DNA from: Oscillospiraceae bacterium
GTDB taxonomy: Bacteria; Bacillota; Clostridia; Oscillospirales; Oscillospiraceae
Direction of reading: 5' to 3'
Assembly (NCBI GenBank): GCA_017378975.1
Contig: JAFNXT010000206.1
Location: 1 to 10,383 of the forward strand
DNA length: 10,383 bases
The notes beneath the pieces are model-generated. The model was not told where the DNA came from and did no database searches. It worked only from the letters and a program-made list of their open reading frames with translations. The first letter of the stretch is position 1, and every line of letters starts with the position of its first letter. Both the position numbers and the translations under genes were made by a program. This document shows, piece after piece, positions 1 through 6,600 of this stretch.

Positions 1-148
1 ACCTGCGGCGAGGCTTGCACCAGTAGTCCAATCAAATGGCACAGCATTGATACAAGGATCGATATTGCGTTTGCCTACAGTAGCTGTCAAATCTTGATCA
101 GCAATAAAGCGGATATATACCCACTCTACATCAAATGACTTTAGATCC
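1..148 (-). other. AT-richer edge with a coding-like, start-less minus-strand frame
   Basis: On the minus strand one frame stays open from just after the floxA stop to the window edge. It encodes about 49 residues, including FDVEWVYIRFIADQDL and later NAVPFDWTTGASLAAG. Many codons begin with a purine and end with a pyrimidine, the RNY bias of real genes, and base composition is clearly more AT-rich than the operon. No ATG, GTG or TTG opens this frame and no Shine-Dalgarno site precedes it. The plus strand is also open in the matching register up to a TGA at 136-138, which weakens the case. It may be a gene interior joined here by a rearrangement or assembly join, a decayed gene, or chance. 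I do not recognise the protein. No terminator hairpin for the operon is visible in this stretch. Confidence 0.35.
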
Positions 149-1015
149 TTAATATTCGTTAGGCAGTTCGTCCACCTGATCGAAGCGGAACACGGGGCCG
201 TCCTTGCAGACGTACTTGGTGCCGATGTTGCACCGGCCGCACTTGCCCACGCCGCACTTCATCCGAAGCTCCAGGGTGGTATACACCTGCTCCATGGCGA
301 AGCCCATCTCCTTCAGGCCCTGCAGACAGAACTTGATCATGATGGGGGGGCCGCAGAGGATGGCGGTACGGTTCGTATCGAAGGCCAGCTCCTTCAGGTA
401 AGAGGGGACGAAGCCCACATGGCCGTCCCAGCCCTCCTGCTCCCGGTCGATGGTCAGATGCACGTTGACACCGGGGATCTTAGACCAGACCTCCTCGATC
501 TCCTTGCGCTGGACCAGATCGTCCGCAGAACGGGAGCCGTAGAGGATATCGATGTCGCCGTAGTTCTCCCGGTTGTCCAGACAGTAGTTGATCACACTGC
601 GCAGAGGAGCCAGAGCGATACCACCGGCGATGAACAGCAGGTTCTTGCCCTTCAGCTCCGTCTCCACAGGGAAATTATTGCCGTAGGGACCGCGGACCAG
701 GACCTCGTCACCGGCCTGCATGGAGTGCAGATGCTCCGTCAGCACGCCACAGCGCTTGATGGAGAACTCCTGATACAGCTTGTTGGTGGGCGAAGAGGTG
801 ATGGAGAACATAGCCTCGCCCACACCGGGGACGCACACCATGGCGCACTGGCCGGGCAGATGCTCGAAGAGCTTGCCGCCGCCGGGACGCTCCACCCGGA
901 AGGTCTTCACATCCGGGGTCTCGGTGCGGACATCGGTGATGACCGCCACCTGAGGGATCAGGGTGTCCCGACAGAAGCCGGGGTTATGCTTACATTCATG
1001 CATAGCTTCACTCAT
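149..1015 (-). CDS. floxA: FAD/NAD(P)H-binding oxidoreductase subunit, FloxA-like (AsrB / sulfhydrogenase gamma family)
   Basis: This 288-residue subunit is predicted to exchange hydride with NAD(P)H through FAD and pass single electrons via a [2Fe-2S] cluster to its iron-sulfur partners. An N-terminal ferredoxin-reductase-type FAD domain (about 20-120) carries the flavin segment AMFSITSS near 68-75 and GPYG at 109-112. The usual Arg of the RxYS motif is absent, as I recall for AsrB/HydG-type proteins. The nucleotide domain has AGGIALAPLRS from 130 and CGPP at 221-224. The C-terminal [2Fe-2S] ligands are C254, C259, C262 and C270, as in PyrK/HydG/AsrB. I chose the ATG at 1015 because GGAGG lies 7 bases upstream and the codon overlaps the floxB stop (TGATG); the frame is open further upstream without a comparable site. 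It is the last gene of the operon. AsrB of sulfite reductase is the main alternative, but no AsrC is nearby. Confidence 0.9.
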   Translation of the reverse strand: MSEAMHECKHNPGFCRDTLIPQVAVITDVRTETPDVKTFRVERPGGGKLFEHLPGQCAMVCVPGVGEAMFSITSSPTNKLYQEFSIKRCGVLTEHLHSMQAGDEVLVRGPYGNNFPVETELKGKNLLFIAGGIALAPLRSVINYCLDNRENYGDIDILYGSRSADDLVQRKEIEEVWSKIPGVNVHLTIDREQEGWDGHVGFVPSYLKELAFDTNRTAILCGPPIMIKFCLQGLKEMGFAMEQVYTTLELRMKCGVGKCGRCNIGTKYVCKDGPVFRFDQVDELPNEY

Positions 1016-2040
1016 CACGCATCCTCCTTCCCGAAGGCCTTGATGACCTTGACGATGTTGAGCTTGCTGGGGCACTTATCCACACAGCGGCCACAGCCGA
1101 CGCAGGAGAACACGCCCTCGTTGTTGGCAGGGAAATAGGCCAGCTTGTGCAGGAACCGCTGACGGAACCGTTGCAACTGGCTGGTACGGTTGTTGCCGTG
1201 GGCCATCATGGTGAAGTCGGAGTACATACAGCTATCCCAACAGCGGTACCGCTTCACACCGTTGCCGGTGTCATAGTCCTTGATGTCGTAGCACTGGCAG
1301 GTGGGGCACACGAAGGTGCAGGTGCCGCAGGCGAGGCAGGGCTTATACAGTTGCTCCCAGACAGGGCTGTCGAACCGGGTCTTGGCGGCCTCAGCGCCCC
1401 AGCCTTCCAAAGAAAGGTCGGAGTTGGGCAGCCGGTCGATGATCGCGCGGATCTTCTCCTGCTCCGCCTCCACGACAGCCCCATCGGCATCGGTCAGCAG
1501 ATCTGCCACCAGCGCGGTCAGCTTCTGGCCCTTCTCGGTCTTCGCCTCCCAGTACAGCTCCTCCCCTACCGTCCAGATCACCACGTCACCGGCAGGTGCC
1601 GCGGCATCGATGCCGAAGACCTTACAGAAGCAGGAGGTCTCAGGCATGCCGCAGGCGTAGCTGACTAGGATGCCATGCTCCCGACGGGCGGCGTAATAGG
1701 TATCCACAGGCTCGGACAGGAACACCCTGTCCAGCACCTCGATGCCCCGGACGTCACAGGCCCGGATACCGAACACCACGAAGGGGGCGTCCTGGAGCTT
1801 CCCGGCCGTGATCTTGATCTTCCCGTCTTCCCGGTCGCAGGAATACAGACCCTCGCTCTGGGGGAAGAAGGCATCCTTGGGGGACTTGACGGTCTTCAGG
1901 GTGTCAAGATCCACCTCGGCCGCCGGGGTCCAGGCGGCGAAATTGGTCTTGCCGGCGGTCTTCACCGGCAGATACAGCTCGTTGCTTTCGGCGATCTTGG
2001 CAAACAGCGCCGAAAGATCGGTCTTCTTGATCTTCAGCAT
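1015..2040 (-). CDS. floxB: Iron-sulfur electron-transfer subunit, FloxB-like (AsrA / sulfhydrogenase beta family)
   Basis: This 341-residue cytoplasmic protein is predicted to carry electrons between the flavin subunit and the MvhD/HdrA side. The N-terminal 220 residues match the AsrA/HydB-type region, with FFPQSE near 58-63 and GIRACDVRG near 91-99. Two [4Fe-4S] motifs follow: C235, C238, C241, C245 and C313, C316, C319, C323. Extra cysteines (C137, C139, C248, C250, C267, C271) could bind a further cluster. The ATG at 2040 is preferred over one further upstream because a purine-rich GAGGGGG site precedes it and it lies only 4 bases after the floxC stop; the longer form would extend well into floxC. 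The stop shares one base with the floxA ATG, suggesting translational coupling and fixed stoichiometry. The family also serves in anaerobic sulfite reductase and sulfhydrogenase, so the Flox assignment rests on the hdr neighbours. Confidence 0.88.
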   Translation of the reverse strand: MLKIKKTDLSALFAKIAESNELYLPVKTAGKTNFAAWTPAAEVDLDTLKTVKSPKDAFFPQSEGLYSCDREDGKIKITAGKLQDAPFVVFGIRACDVRGIEVLDRVFLSEPVDTYYAARREHGILVSYACGMPETSCFCKVFGIDAAAPAGDVVIWTVGEELYWEAKTEKGQKLTALVADLLTDADGAVVEAEQEKIRAIIDRLPNSDLSLEGWGAEAAKTRFDSPVWEQLYKPCLACGTCTFVCPTCQCYDIKDYDTGNGVKRYRCWDSCMYSDFTMMAHGNNRTSQLQRFRQRFLHKLAYFPANNEGVFSCVGCGRCVDKCPSKLNIVKVIKAFGKEDA

Positions 2041-2044
2041 GGCC

Positions 2045-3010
2045 TTACCCCCTCTTGCCCACGATGCTGGGCTCACAGTCGTCCTGACGGAAGTCCGTCA
2101 GGGGGCCTCTGGCGTCGATATCGGCACCGGCCTGGAACTCGCCGTACAGTTCATTGATATCTTTGATGAACTTGCGGTTGAACAGGTGCAGGGGGATGCC
2201 CTGAGGGCACACACGGCTGCACTCGCCGCAGTCGGTACACCGGCCCGCCACATGGAAGGCACGGATGATATGGAACATCTTCTCTTCAAAAGAAGTGGTG
2301 TTGGCCTTCTGGGCGGAGTCGAACTTGTTGCTGTCGAAGACGCACTTGCGGCAGGAGCAGGCAGGACACACGTTCCGGCAGGCGTTACAGCGGATGCACT
2401 TGGAAAGCTCCGCCTGGAAGAAGGCGAACTTCTCCTCGGGGCTCATGGCCTCGATCGCCGCCACCTGTGCGAACCGGTCGCCGTCCAGCGTATCGGCGGA
2501 CTCGCCGATCTGCTCGTCGAAGATCATGTGATCTTTGCCCTTGCACACATGGCAACGCTCCAGCATGGCATCCTTGTAGGCCACCTGCACATCGCCATAC
2601 AGAGTCTTGACCGTGAGCATCTCGGCGGCATCGGGATAACCGGCGCCCTCCACGGACAGGATGCCCTTGGCCGGGATGTTCTCGATCTTCAGCTTGCCCT
2701 TACAGCCCACGCCCACGATGTAGGCCTTGTCCCGGTCCACCCGGTGCTCCTTGATCAGCTGATTGAAGCTGTAAGTATCGCAGGGCTTCAGGAAGACCAG
2801 GGTCTTGCCCTCCAGCTTGGAGGCCTCGATCATGTACTTGCTGAGATTGGCGCCGCAGAAGCCGTCGTAAACGAAGCCGTCCAGCTCTTCCGCGCTTGCG
2901 AAGAAGGCAGGCTCCACGTCCCAGCTATTCTCGCCCTTGCGCCAGCCCAGGACCCGTGCCACTTCGCCGCTTCCCAGCAGTTCTTTGGCTCTATCGATCA
3001 GTCTTTGCAT
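2045..3010 (-). CDS. floxC: Dicluster ferredoxin-type subunit, FloxC-like
   Basis: This 321-residue iron-sulfur protein is probably an electron conduit inside the Flox part of the complex. The N-terminal half contains VYDGFCGANL near 47-56, LKPCD near 75-79 and VGVGCKGK near 99-106, a pattern I associate with FrhB/FdhB-like and hydrogenase-linked iron-sulfur proteins. A CHVC pair is at C153 and C156. Two complete [4Fe-4S] motifs follow: C205, C208, C211, C215 with additional C218, C220, C223, then C258, C261, C264, C268. The ATG at 3010 sits inside the end of the mvhD gene (13-base overlap), with GGGGGA upstream as ribosome site. It is separated from floxB by 4 bases. No signal peptide or membrane segment is seen. 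The letter FloxC is assigned by context; which of the two Fe-S subunits corresponds to FloxB or FloxC of Desulfovibrio would need an alignment. Confidence 0.82.
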   Translation of the reverse strand: MQRLIDRAKELLGSGEVARVLGWRKGENSWDVEPAFFASAEELDGFVYDGFCGANLSKYMIEASKLEGKTLVFLKPCDTYSFNQLIKEHRVDRDKAYIVGVGCKGKLKIENIPAKGILSVEGAGYPDAAEMLTVKTLYGDVQVAYKDAMLERCHVCKGKDHMIFDEQIGESADTLDGDRFAQVAAIEAMSPEEKFAFFQAELSKCIRCNACRNVCPACSCRKCVFDSNKFDSAQKANTTSFEEKMFHIIRAFHVAGRCTDCGECSRVCPQGIPLHLFNRKFIKDINELYGEFQAGADIDARGPLTDFRQDDCEPSIVGKRG

Positions 3011-3438
3011 CTCAGATCCCCCAATCTCACATTCGGTCCAAGGCTCCGGATCTTATCCACGAAGCTGTTCATGGTCTCGGAGAACTTCACGCCCTCGGCG
3101 GCGGAGACCCATTCCACACGGGTCCGGCCGTTCTCCACGCCGATGAAGTCCAGCATGGAGAAGAGCATGGTCATCCGGCGACGGGCATAGTAGTTGCCGG
3201 TGGAGTAGTGGCAGTCACCGGGGTGACAGCCGCACAGGATCACACCGTCGGCCCCCTTCTCGAAGGCCCGGAGGATGAACATGGGGTTGACCCGGCAGGA
3301 GCAGGGCACCCGGATGATCTTCACGTCGGCCGGATATGCCAGTCTGCTGGAACCGGCCAGATCCGCACCGGCGTAACTGCACCAGTTACAGCAGAACGCC
3401 ACGATCACAGGGCGGAACTCTTCATTTTTTACCGACAT
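2998..3438 (-). CDS. mvhD: MvhD/FloxD-type [2Fe-2S] adaptor subunit (hydrogenase iron-sulfur subunit family)
   Basis: This 146-residue protein matches MvhD, the small adaptor that passes electrons to HdrA in MvhADG-HdrABC; the same family is called FloxD in NADH-linked versions. The family cysteines are present: C16, C17, C20 in the FCCNWCSYAGAD motif, C46 and C48 in VPCSCRVNP, and C69, C71, C76 in LCGCHPGDCHY. Length is normal for a stand-alone MvhD, so it is not fused to HdrA as in some lineages. I chose the ATG at 3438 because GGAGG lies a proper distance upstream and the resulting N-terminus (MSVKNEEFRPVIVAFCC) fits the family; the frame is open upstream to about 3537, but that would overlap hdrA by over 100 bases. 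The chosen start overlaps the hdrA end by 10 bases. Its position between hdrA and the Flox genes fits its role as the bridge between modules. Confidence 0.93.
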   Translation of the reverse strand: MSVKNEEFRPVIVAFCCNWCSYAGADLAGSSRLAYPADVKIIRVPCSCRVNPMFILRAFEKGADGVILCGCHPGDCHYSTGNYYARRRMTMLFSMLDFIGVENGRTRVEWVSAAEGVKFSETMNSFVDKIRSLGPNVRLGDLRCKD

Positions 3439-5417
3439 ATCGCATCCACCTCCGCAAGGATCTGTCTGTTGGAGAAGCCCTGCAGATCCATCGCGCCGCT
3501 GGGACAGGCCACGGTACAGGCACCGCAACCCTGACACAGGGCGGAGTTCACCACAGCGACCCGGCGGTCCTCACGGATGCCGTGATCGTTGATGAGCTTC
3601 GTTTCATAAGTGATGGCACCGTAGGGGCACACATTGGCACAGGTCGAACAGCCGTTACACAGCAGTTCGTCGGACTTGGCGGTGCAGGGATTGGTCTTGA
3701 GTTTATCCTTGGCCAGCAGTCCGATCACCTTCACCGCCGCCGCACCGGCCTGCGCCACGGTCTCGGGGATGTCCTTGGGACCCTGACAAACGCCGGACAG
3801 GAACACGCCCGCCGTGGGAGACTCCACGGGACGGAGCTTGGGGTGGGCTTCGGTGAGGAAGTTGTTGGTATCGATGGAAGCGGTGAGCATGGTGGCGATC
3901 TTACGCACATCGGGGTTCGGCTCGATGGCAGTGGCCAGCACCACCATATCCGCCTTCTTCATGATACGCTTCTGGTCCAGCAGATCCACGCCCTGGACCA
4001 GCAGGGAGCCATCGGGCTGAGGGATCACCTTGCCCACCTGACCCTTGATGTAGTTGACACCGTAGTCCTCCACGGCCCGGCGGTAGAACTCGTCGAAGTT
4101 CTTGCCGGGGGTACGGACATCGATGTAGAACACGGTCACATTGGTATCGGGATACTTGTCCCGGATCAGCATGGCGTGCTTGGCGGTGTACATACAGCAG
4201 ATCTTGGAGCAGTAGGGCTTGCCCCGGTCATCGGAGCAACGGCTGCCCACGCACTGGATGAACACGATCTCCTTGGGAGCCTTGCCATCGGACAGCCGCT
4301 CCAGATGGCCCTTGGTAGGACCGGCGGCGTTCATGACACGCTCCAGCTCCAGCGACGTGATCACGTCCTTGCTCTGACCGTAGGCGTACTCACCGTACTG
4401 GTCCAGCTTGATGGTATCGAAGCCGGTGGCCACCACGATCGCGCCGTAGTTCTCGGTGATGATCTCGTCCTTCTGGGTATAGTCGATGGCACCGGCCTGA
4501 CACACCTTCTGGCACACACCGCACTTACCGGTCTTGAACTTGATGCAGGCATCGGTGTCGATCACCGGCACATTGGGGATCGCCTGCGCGAAGGGGGTGT
4601 AGATCGCGGAGCGGTTATTGAGACCTCTGTTGAACTCGTTGGGAGTCTTCTTGGAGGGGCACTTCTCCTGACACACGCCACAGCCGGTACACTTGTCGAT
4701 GTCCACCATCCGGGCCTTCTTGCGGATGTCCACGGTGAAATTGCCCACGAAGCCGGAGACCTTCTCCACCTCGGAGTAAGTATGGATGGTGATGTTCTCA
4801 TGGGCCGCGGCCTCCACCATCTTGGGGGTCAGGATACAGGCGGAGCAGTCCAGCGTGGGGAAGGTCTTATCCAGCTGGCTCATACGGCCGCCGATGGAGG
4901 GGGTCTTCTCCACGATGTCCACCTTGTAGCCCGCGTCCGCGATGTCGATGGCGGTCTGGATACCGGCGATACCGCCGCCGATCACCAGCGCCCGCTTGGT
5001 CACCTTGCTCTCGCCTGCCTGCAGGGGGGCGTTCAAATGGACCTTCGCCACAGCGGCACGCATGAGGATGGTGGCCTTCTCGGTGGCCTCCTCCATATCC
5101 TTGTGGATCCAGGAGCAGTGCTCACGGATGTTGGCGATCTCCACCATGTAGGGGTTCAGGCCATACCGCTCCGCGGCCTTGCGGAAGGTGGCCTCGTGCA
5201 TCCGGGGAGAGCAGGAGCAGACCACGATGCCGGTGAGCTTCTTCTGTGCGATGGCCTCACCGATCCGGGACTGGCCTGCCTCGGAACACATATAGGGATA
5301 ATCCTCCGCGTGGACGACGCCCTGTTCCTTCAGAGCCATCTCCACGACTTTTTTCACGTCAACGGTAGCGGCGATGTTACTGCCGCAGTGACATACGAAT
5401 ACGCCGATCCTTTGCAA
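3429..5417 (-). CDS. hdrA: Heterodisulfide reductase subunit A, FAD-dependent electron-bifurcating core
   Basis: HdrA holds the FAD at which electron pairs split between ferredoxin and HdrC/HdrB. This 662-residue protein is full length. Seen in order: an N-terminal domain with C9, C11, C44, C67, C69 (VFVCHCGSN, VCSCSPRMHE); the FAD-binding GGGIAG at about 147-152; DCSACILTP with C191 and C194; an inserted ferredoxin domain with C243, C246, C249, C253 and C291, C299, C302, C306; a cysteine-rich CVGSRC...CSKICC segment in the thioredoxin-reductase-like region; and a C-terminal ferredoxin domain with C587-C597 and C628-C638, the likely ferredoxin-side exit. Start: an in-frame GTG at 5426 overlaps the hdrC stop, but its G is the last base of the GGAGG at 5426-5430, so ribosome spacing would be zero. 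The TTG at 5417 has ideal 8-base spacing and yields MQRIGVFVCHCG, so I prefer it. Product identity is certain; the start is less so. Confidence 0.95.
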   Translation of the reverse strand: MQRIGVFVCHCGSNIAATVDVKKVVEMALKEQGVVHAEDYPYMCSEAGQSRIGEAIAQKKLTGIVVCSCSPRMHEATFRKAAERYGLNPYMVEIANIREHCSWIHKDMEEATEKATILMRAAVAKVHLNAPLQAGESKVTKRALVIGGGIAGIQTAIDIADAGYKVDIVEKTPSIGGRMSQLDKTFPTLDCSACILTPKMVEAAAHENITIHTYSEVEKVSGFVGNFTVDIRKKARMVDIDKCTGCGVCQEKCPSKKTPNEFNRGLNNRSAIYTPFAQAIPNVPVIDTDACIKFKTGKCGVCQKVCQAGAIDYTQKDEIITENYGAIVVATGFDTIKLDQYGEYAYGQSKDVITSLELERVMNAAGPTKGHLERLSDGKAPKEIVFIQCVGSRCSDDRGKPYCSKICCMYTAKHAMLIRDKYPDTNVTVFYIDVRTPGKNFDEFYRRAVEDYGVNYIKGQVGKVIPQPDGSLLVQGVDLLDQKRIMKKADMVVLATAIEPNPDVRKIATMLTASIDTNNFLTEAHPKLRPVESPTAGVFLSGVCQGPKDIPETVAQAGAAAVKVIGLLAKDKLKTNPCTAKSDELLCNGCSTCANVCPYGAITYETKLINDHGIREDRRVAVVNSALCQGCGACTVACPSGAMDLQGFSNRQILAEVDAICR

Positions 5418-5422
5418 GGCGC

Positions 5423-5803
5423 TCACCTCCGATACTTTCTGAATGCGCTCATGAGCAACTGCTGGGGCATCTCGTCATCCAGCAGAGCCGGGATCTCGTC
5501 GGCAGACAGGTACTGCTGTCCTCTCTGACGGACCACCACCTGCCGTGCCGCATCGATCAGGGCACCGGGCTTGACCCCACGGGGGCACCGCTCGATACAG
5601 GCGAAACAGCTCAGGCACTTATACAGGGACTTGGAAGCCACCAGAGCCTCGATGTCCTCATTCTGCACATAAGATACGAACTGATGGGGCTTGATGTCCA
5701 TCTCTTCGTAGGAAGGGCAGGAAGCGGAGCATTTGCCGCACTTCATACACTTCAGGGGCTCCACACCGGAAACTTGCCGGATCAGTTCCGCTTGCTTGTT
5801 CAC
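5423..5803 (-). CDS. hdrC: Heterodisulfide reductase subunit C, two-cluster ferredoxin-like subunit
   Basis: HdrC relays electrons from HdrA to HdrB through two [4Fe-4S] clusters. This 126-residue protein has both motifs: C19, C22, C25, C29 (CMKCGKCSASCP) and C63, C66, C69, C73 (CLSCFACIERCP). Each is followed by a proline, as in HdrC and GlpC-type proteins. The size is at the short end for the family and lacks any membrane anchor, so it is the soluble HdrC type rather than membrane HdrDE/GlpC. It starts with GTG at 5803, overlapping the hdrB stop as GTGA, with GGAGG at 5811-5815 placed 7 bases upstream. The overlap implies translational coupling of B and C, which form a tight dimer in known complexes. 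Confidence 0.94.
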   Translation of the reverse strand: MNKQAELIRQVSGVEPLKCMKCGKCSASCPSYEEMDIKPHQFVSYVQNEDIEALVASKSLYKCLSCFACIERCPRGVKPGALIDAARQVVVRQRGQQYLSADEIPALLDDEMPQQLLMSAFRKYRR

Positions 5804-6585
5804 AGCGCGACCTCCTTCACACCCAGAGCCTCCGCCAGCAGCTCGGTGAAATACACCACCGGCAGTTTGCCGCTCTGGTTCAGATTATACTTGCACAGGG
5901 GGCAGGCCGTCACCAGACAGTCCGCACCGAAGCCACCGGCGCTGTCCATGATCTTGTCGCACATGGAACCGGCCAGCGCCTTCTCCTTCAGGGAGATGTA
6001 GCCGCCACAGCACTCGTTGCGGTAGGGATACACCACAGGCTCGGCACCCAGCGCCCGGATGAAGTCCTCCAGGATCTTGGGGTCCTCCGGATCGTCGAAG
6101 CCCATGACCTTACCGGGACGGAGCAGGAGACAGCCGTAGTAAGCGCCGATCTTCCGCCCGGTCAGGGGCGCGACCACCTTTTTCTTCAGTTCGTCGAAGC
6201 CCACCCGGTCCCGCAGGACCTCCAGGAAGTGGAGCACCTTGGTCTCGCCCTTGTAGGGATCCTCCAGACCCATATAGTTGTTGGCACGGGTCTGGATGTC
6301 CTCCACATTGGCCATATCGTCATTGACACGCTTGAGCACATGATAGCAGGCGGAGCAGACCGCCACCAGATCCTGGCCCTTCTGCTTCGCCGCGTCCAGC
6401 GCGCGGACCGAGGGCAGCTTGCTGGCGATCTCGTCGGTGCCCAGCGGATACACACCGCCACAGCACTGCCAGTCGGGAAGCTCCTCCAGCGTAAAGCCCA
6501 GCGCCTCGGCACAGGCTCTGGCATACTTGTCCAGATCCCTGGCCTTGGTCCGCAGGGTACAGCCGGGATAATAGCTGTAGGTCAT
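5800..6585 (-). CDS. hdrB: Heterodisulfide reductase subunit B, CCG-domain catalytic subunit
   Basis: HdrB is the disulfide-reducing subunit; in methanogens its two non-cubane [4Fe-4S] clusters cleave CoM-S-S-CoB. This 261-residue protein keeps both CCG motifs complete: C9, C41-C42, C77, C80 (CX31CCX34CXXC) and C152, C192-C193, C228, C231 (CX39CCX34CXXC). Both cluster sites should therefore be functional, unlike HdrB-like proteins that lost one motif. The real substrate here is unknown, since the organism is not a methanogen and no DsrC or other dithiol protein is encoded nearby. The ATG at 6585 lies 15 bases after the dehydrogenase stop, with AAAGGA as ribosome site in that gap. It is the first Hdr gene; the order B-C-A resembles many bacterial clusters. 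Confidence 0.95.
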   Translation of the reverse strand: MTYSYYPGCTLRTKARDLDKYARACAEALGFTLEELPDWQCCGGVYPLGTDEIASKLPSVRALDAAKQKGQDLVAVCSACYHVLKRVNDDMANVEDIQTRANNYMGLEDPYKGETKVLHFLEVLRDRVGFDELKKKVVAPLTGRKIGAYYGCLLLRPGKVMGFDDPEDPKILEDFIRALGAEPVVYPYRNECCGGYISLKEKALAGSMCDKIMDSAGGFGADCLVTACPLCKYNLNQSGKLPVVYFTELLAEALGVKEVAL

Positions 6586-6600
6586 AATATCATCCTTTCG

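Noticed and set aside
149..2040. Anaerobic sulfite reductase asrAB
   Set aside because: Subunit similarity is real, but AsrC is missing and the operon context is Hdr-MvhD, which favours a Flox-type role.
1742..3190. A 482-codon plus-strand open frame opposite floxB/floxC/mvhD
   Set aside because: Antisense shadow of three convincing Fe-S genes; no domain signal of its own.
2998..3438. An Mvh-type [NiFe]-hydrogenase-linked Hdr system
   Set aside because: Only MvhD is present; no MvhA or MvhG subunit is encoded and FloxABC-like subunits occupy the place.
3336..5528. A 730-codon plus-strand open frame opposite hdrA
   Set aside because: It mirrors hdrA and neighbours codon by codon; the product is a low-complexity H/G/L/V-rich chain with no family pattern and no ribosome site, while the minus strand carries complete HdrA motifs.
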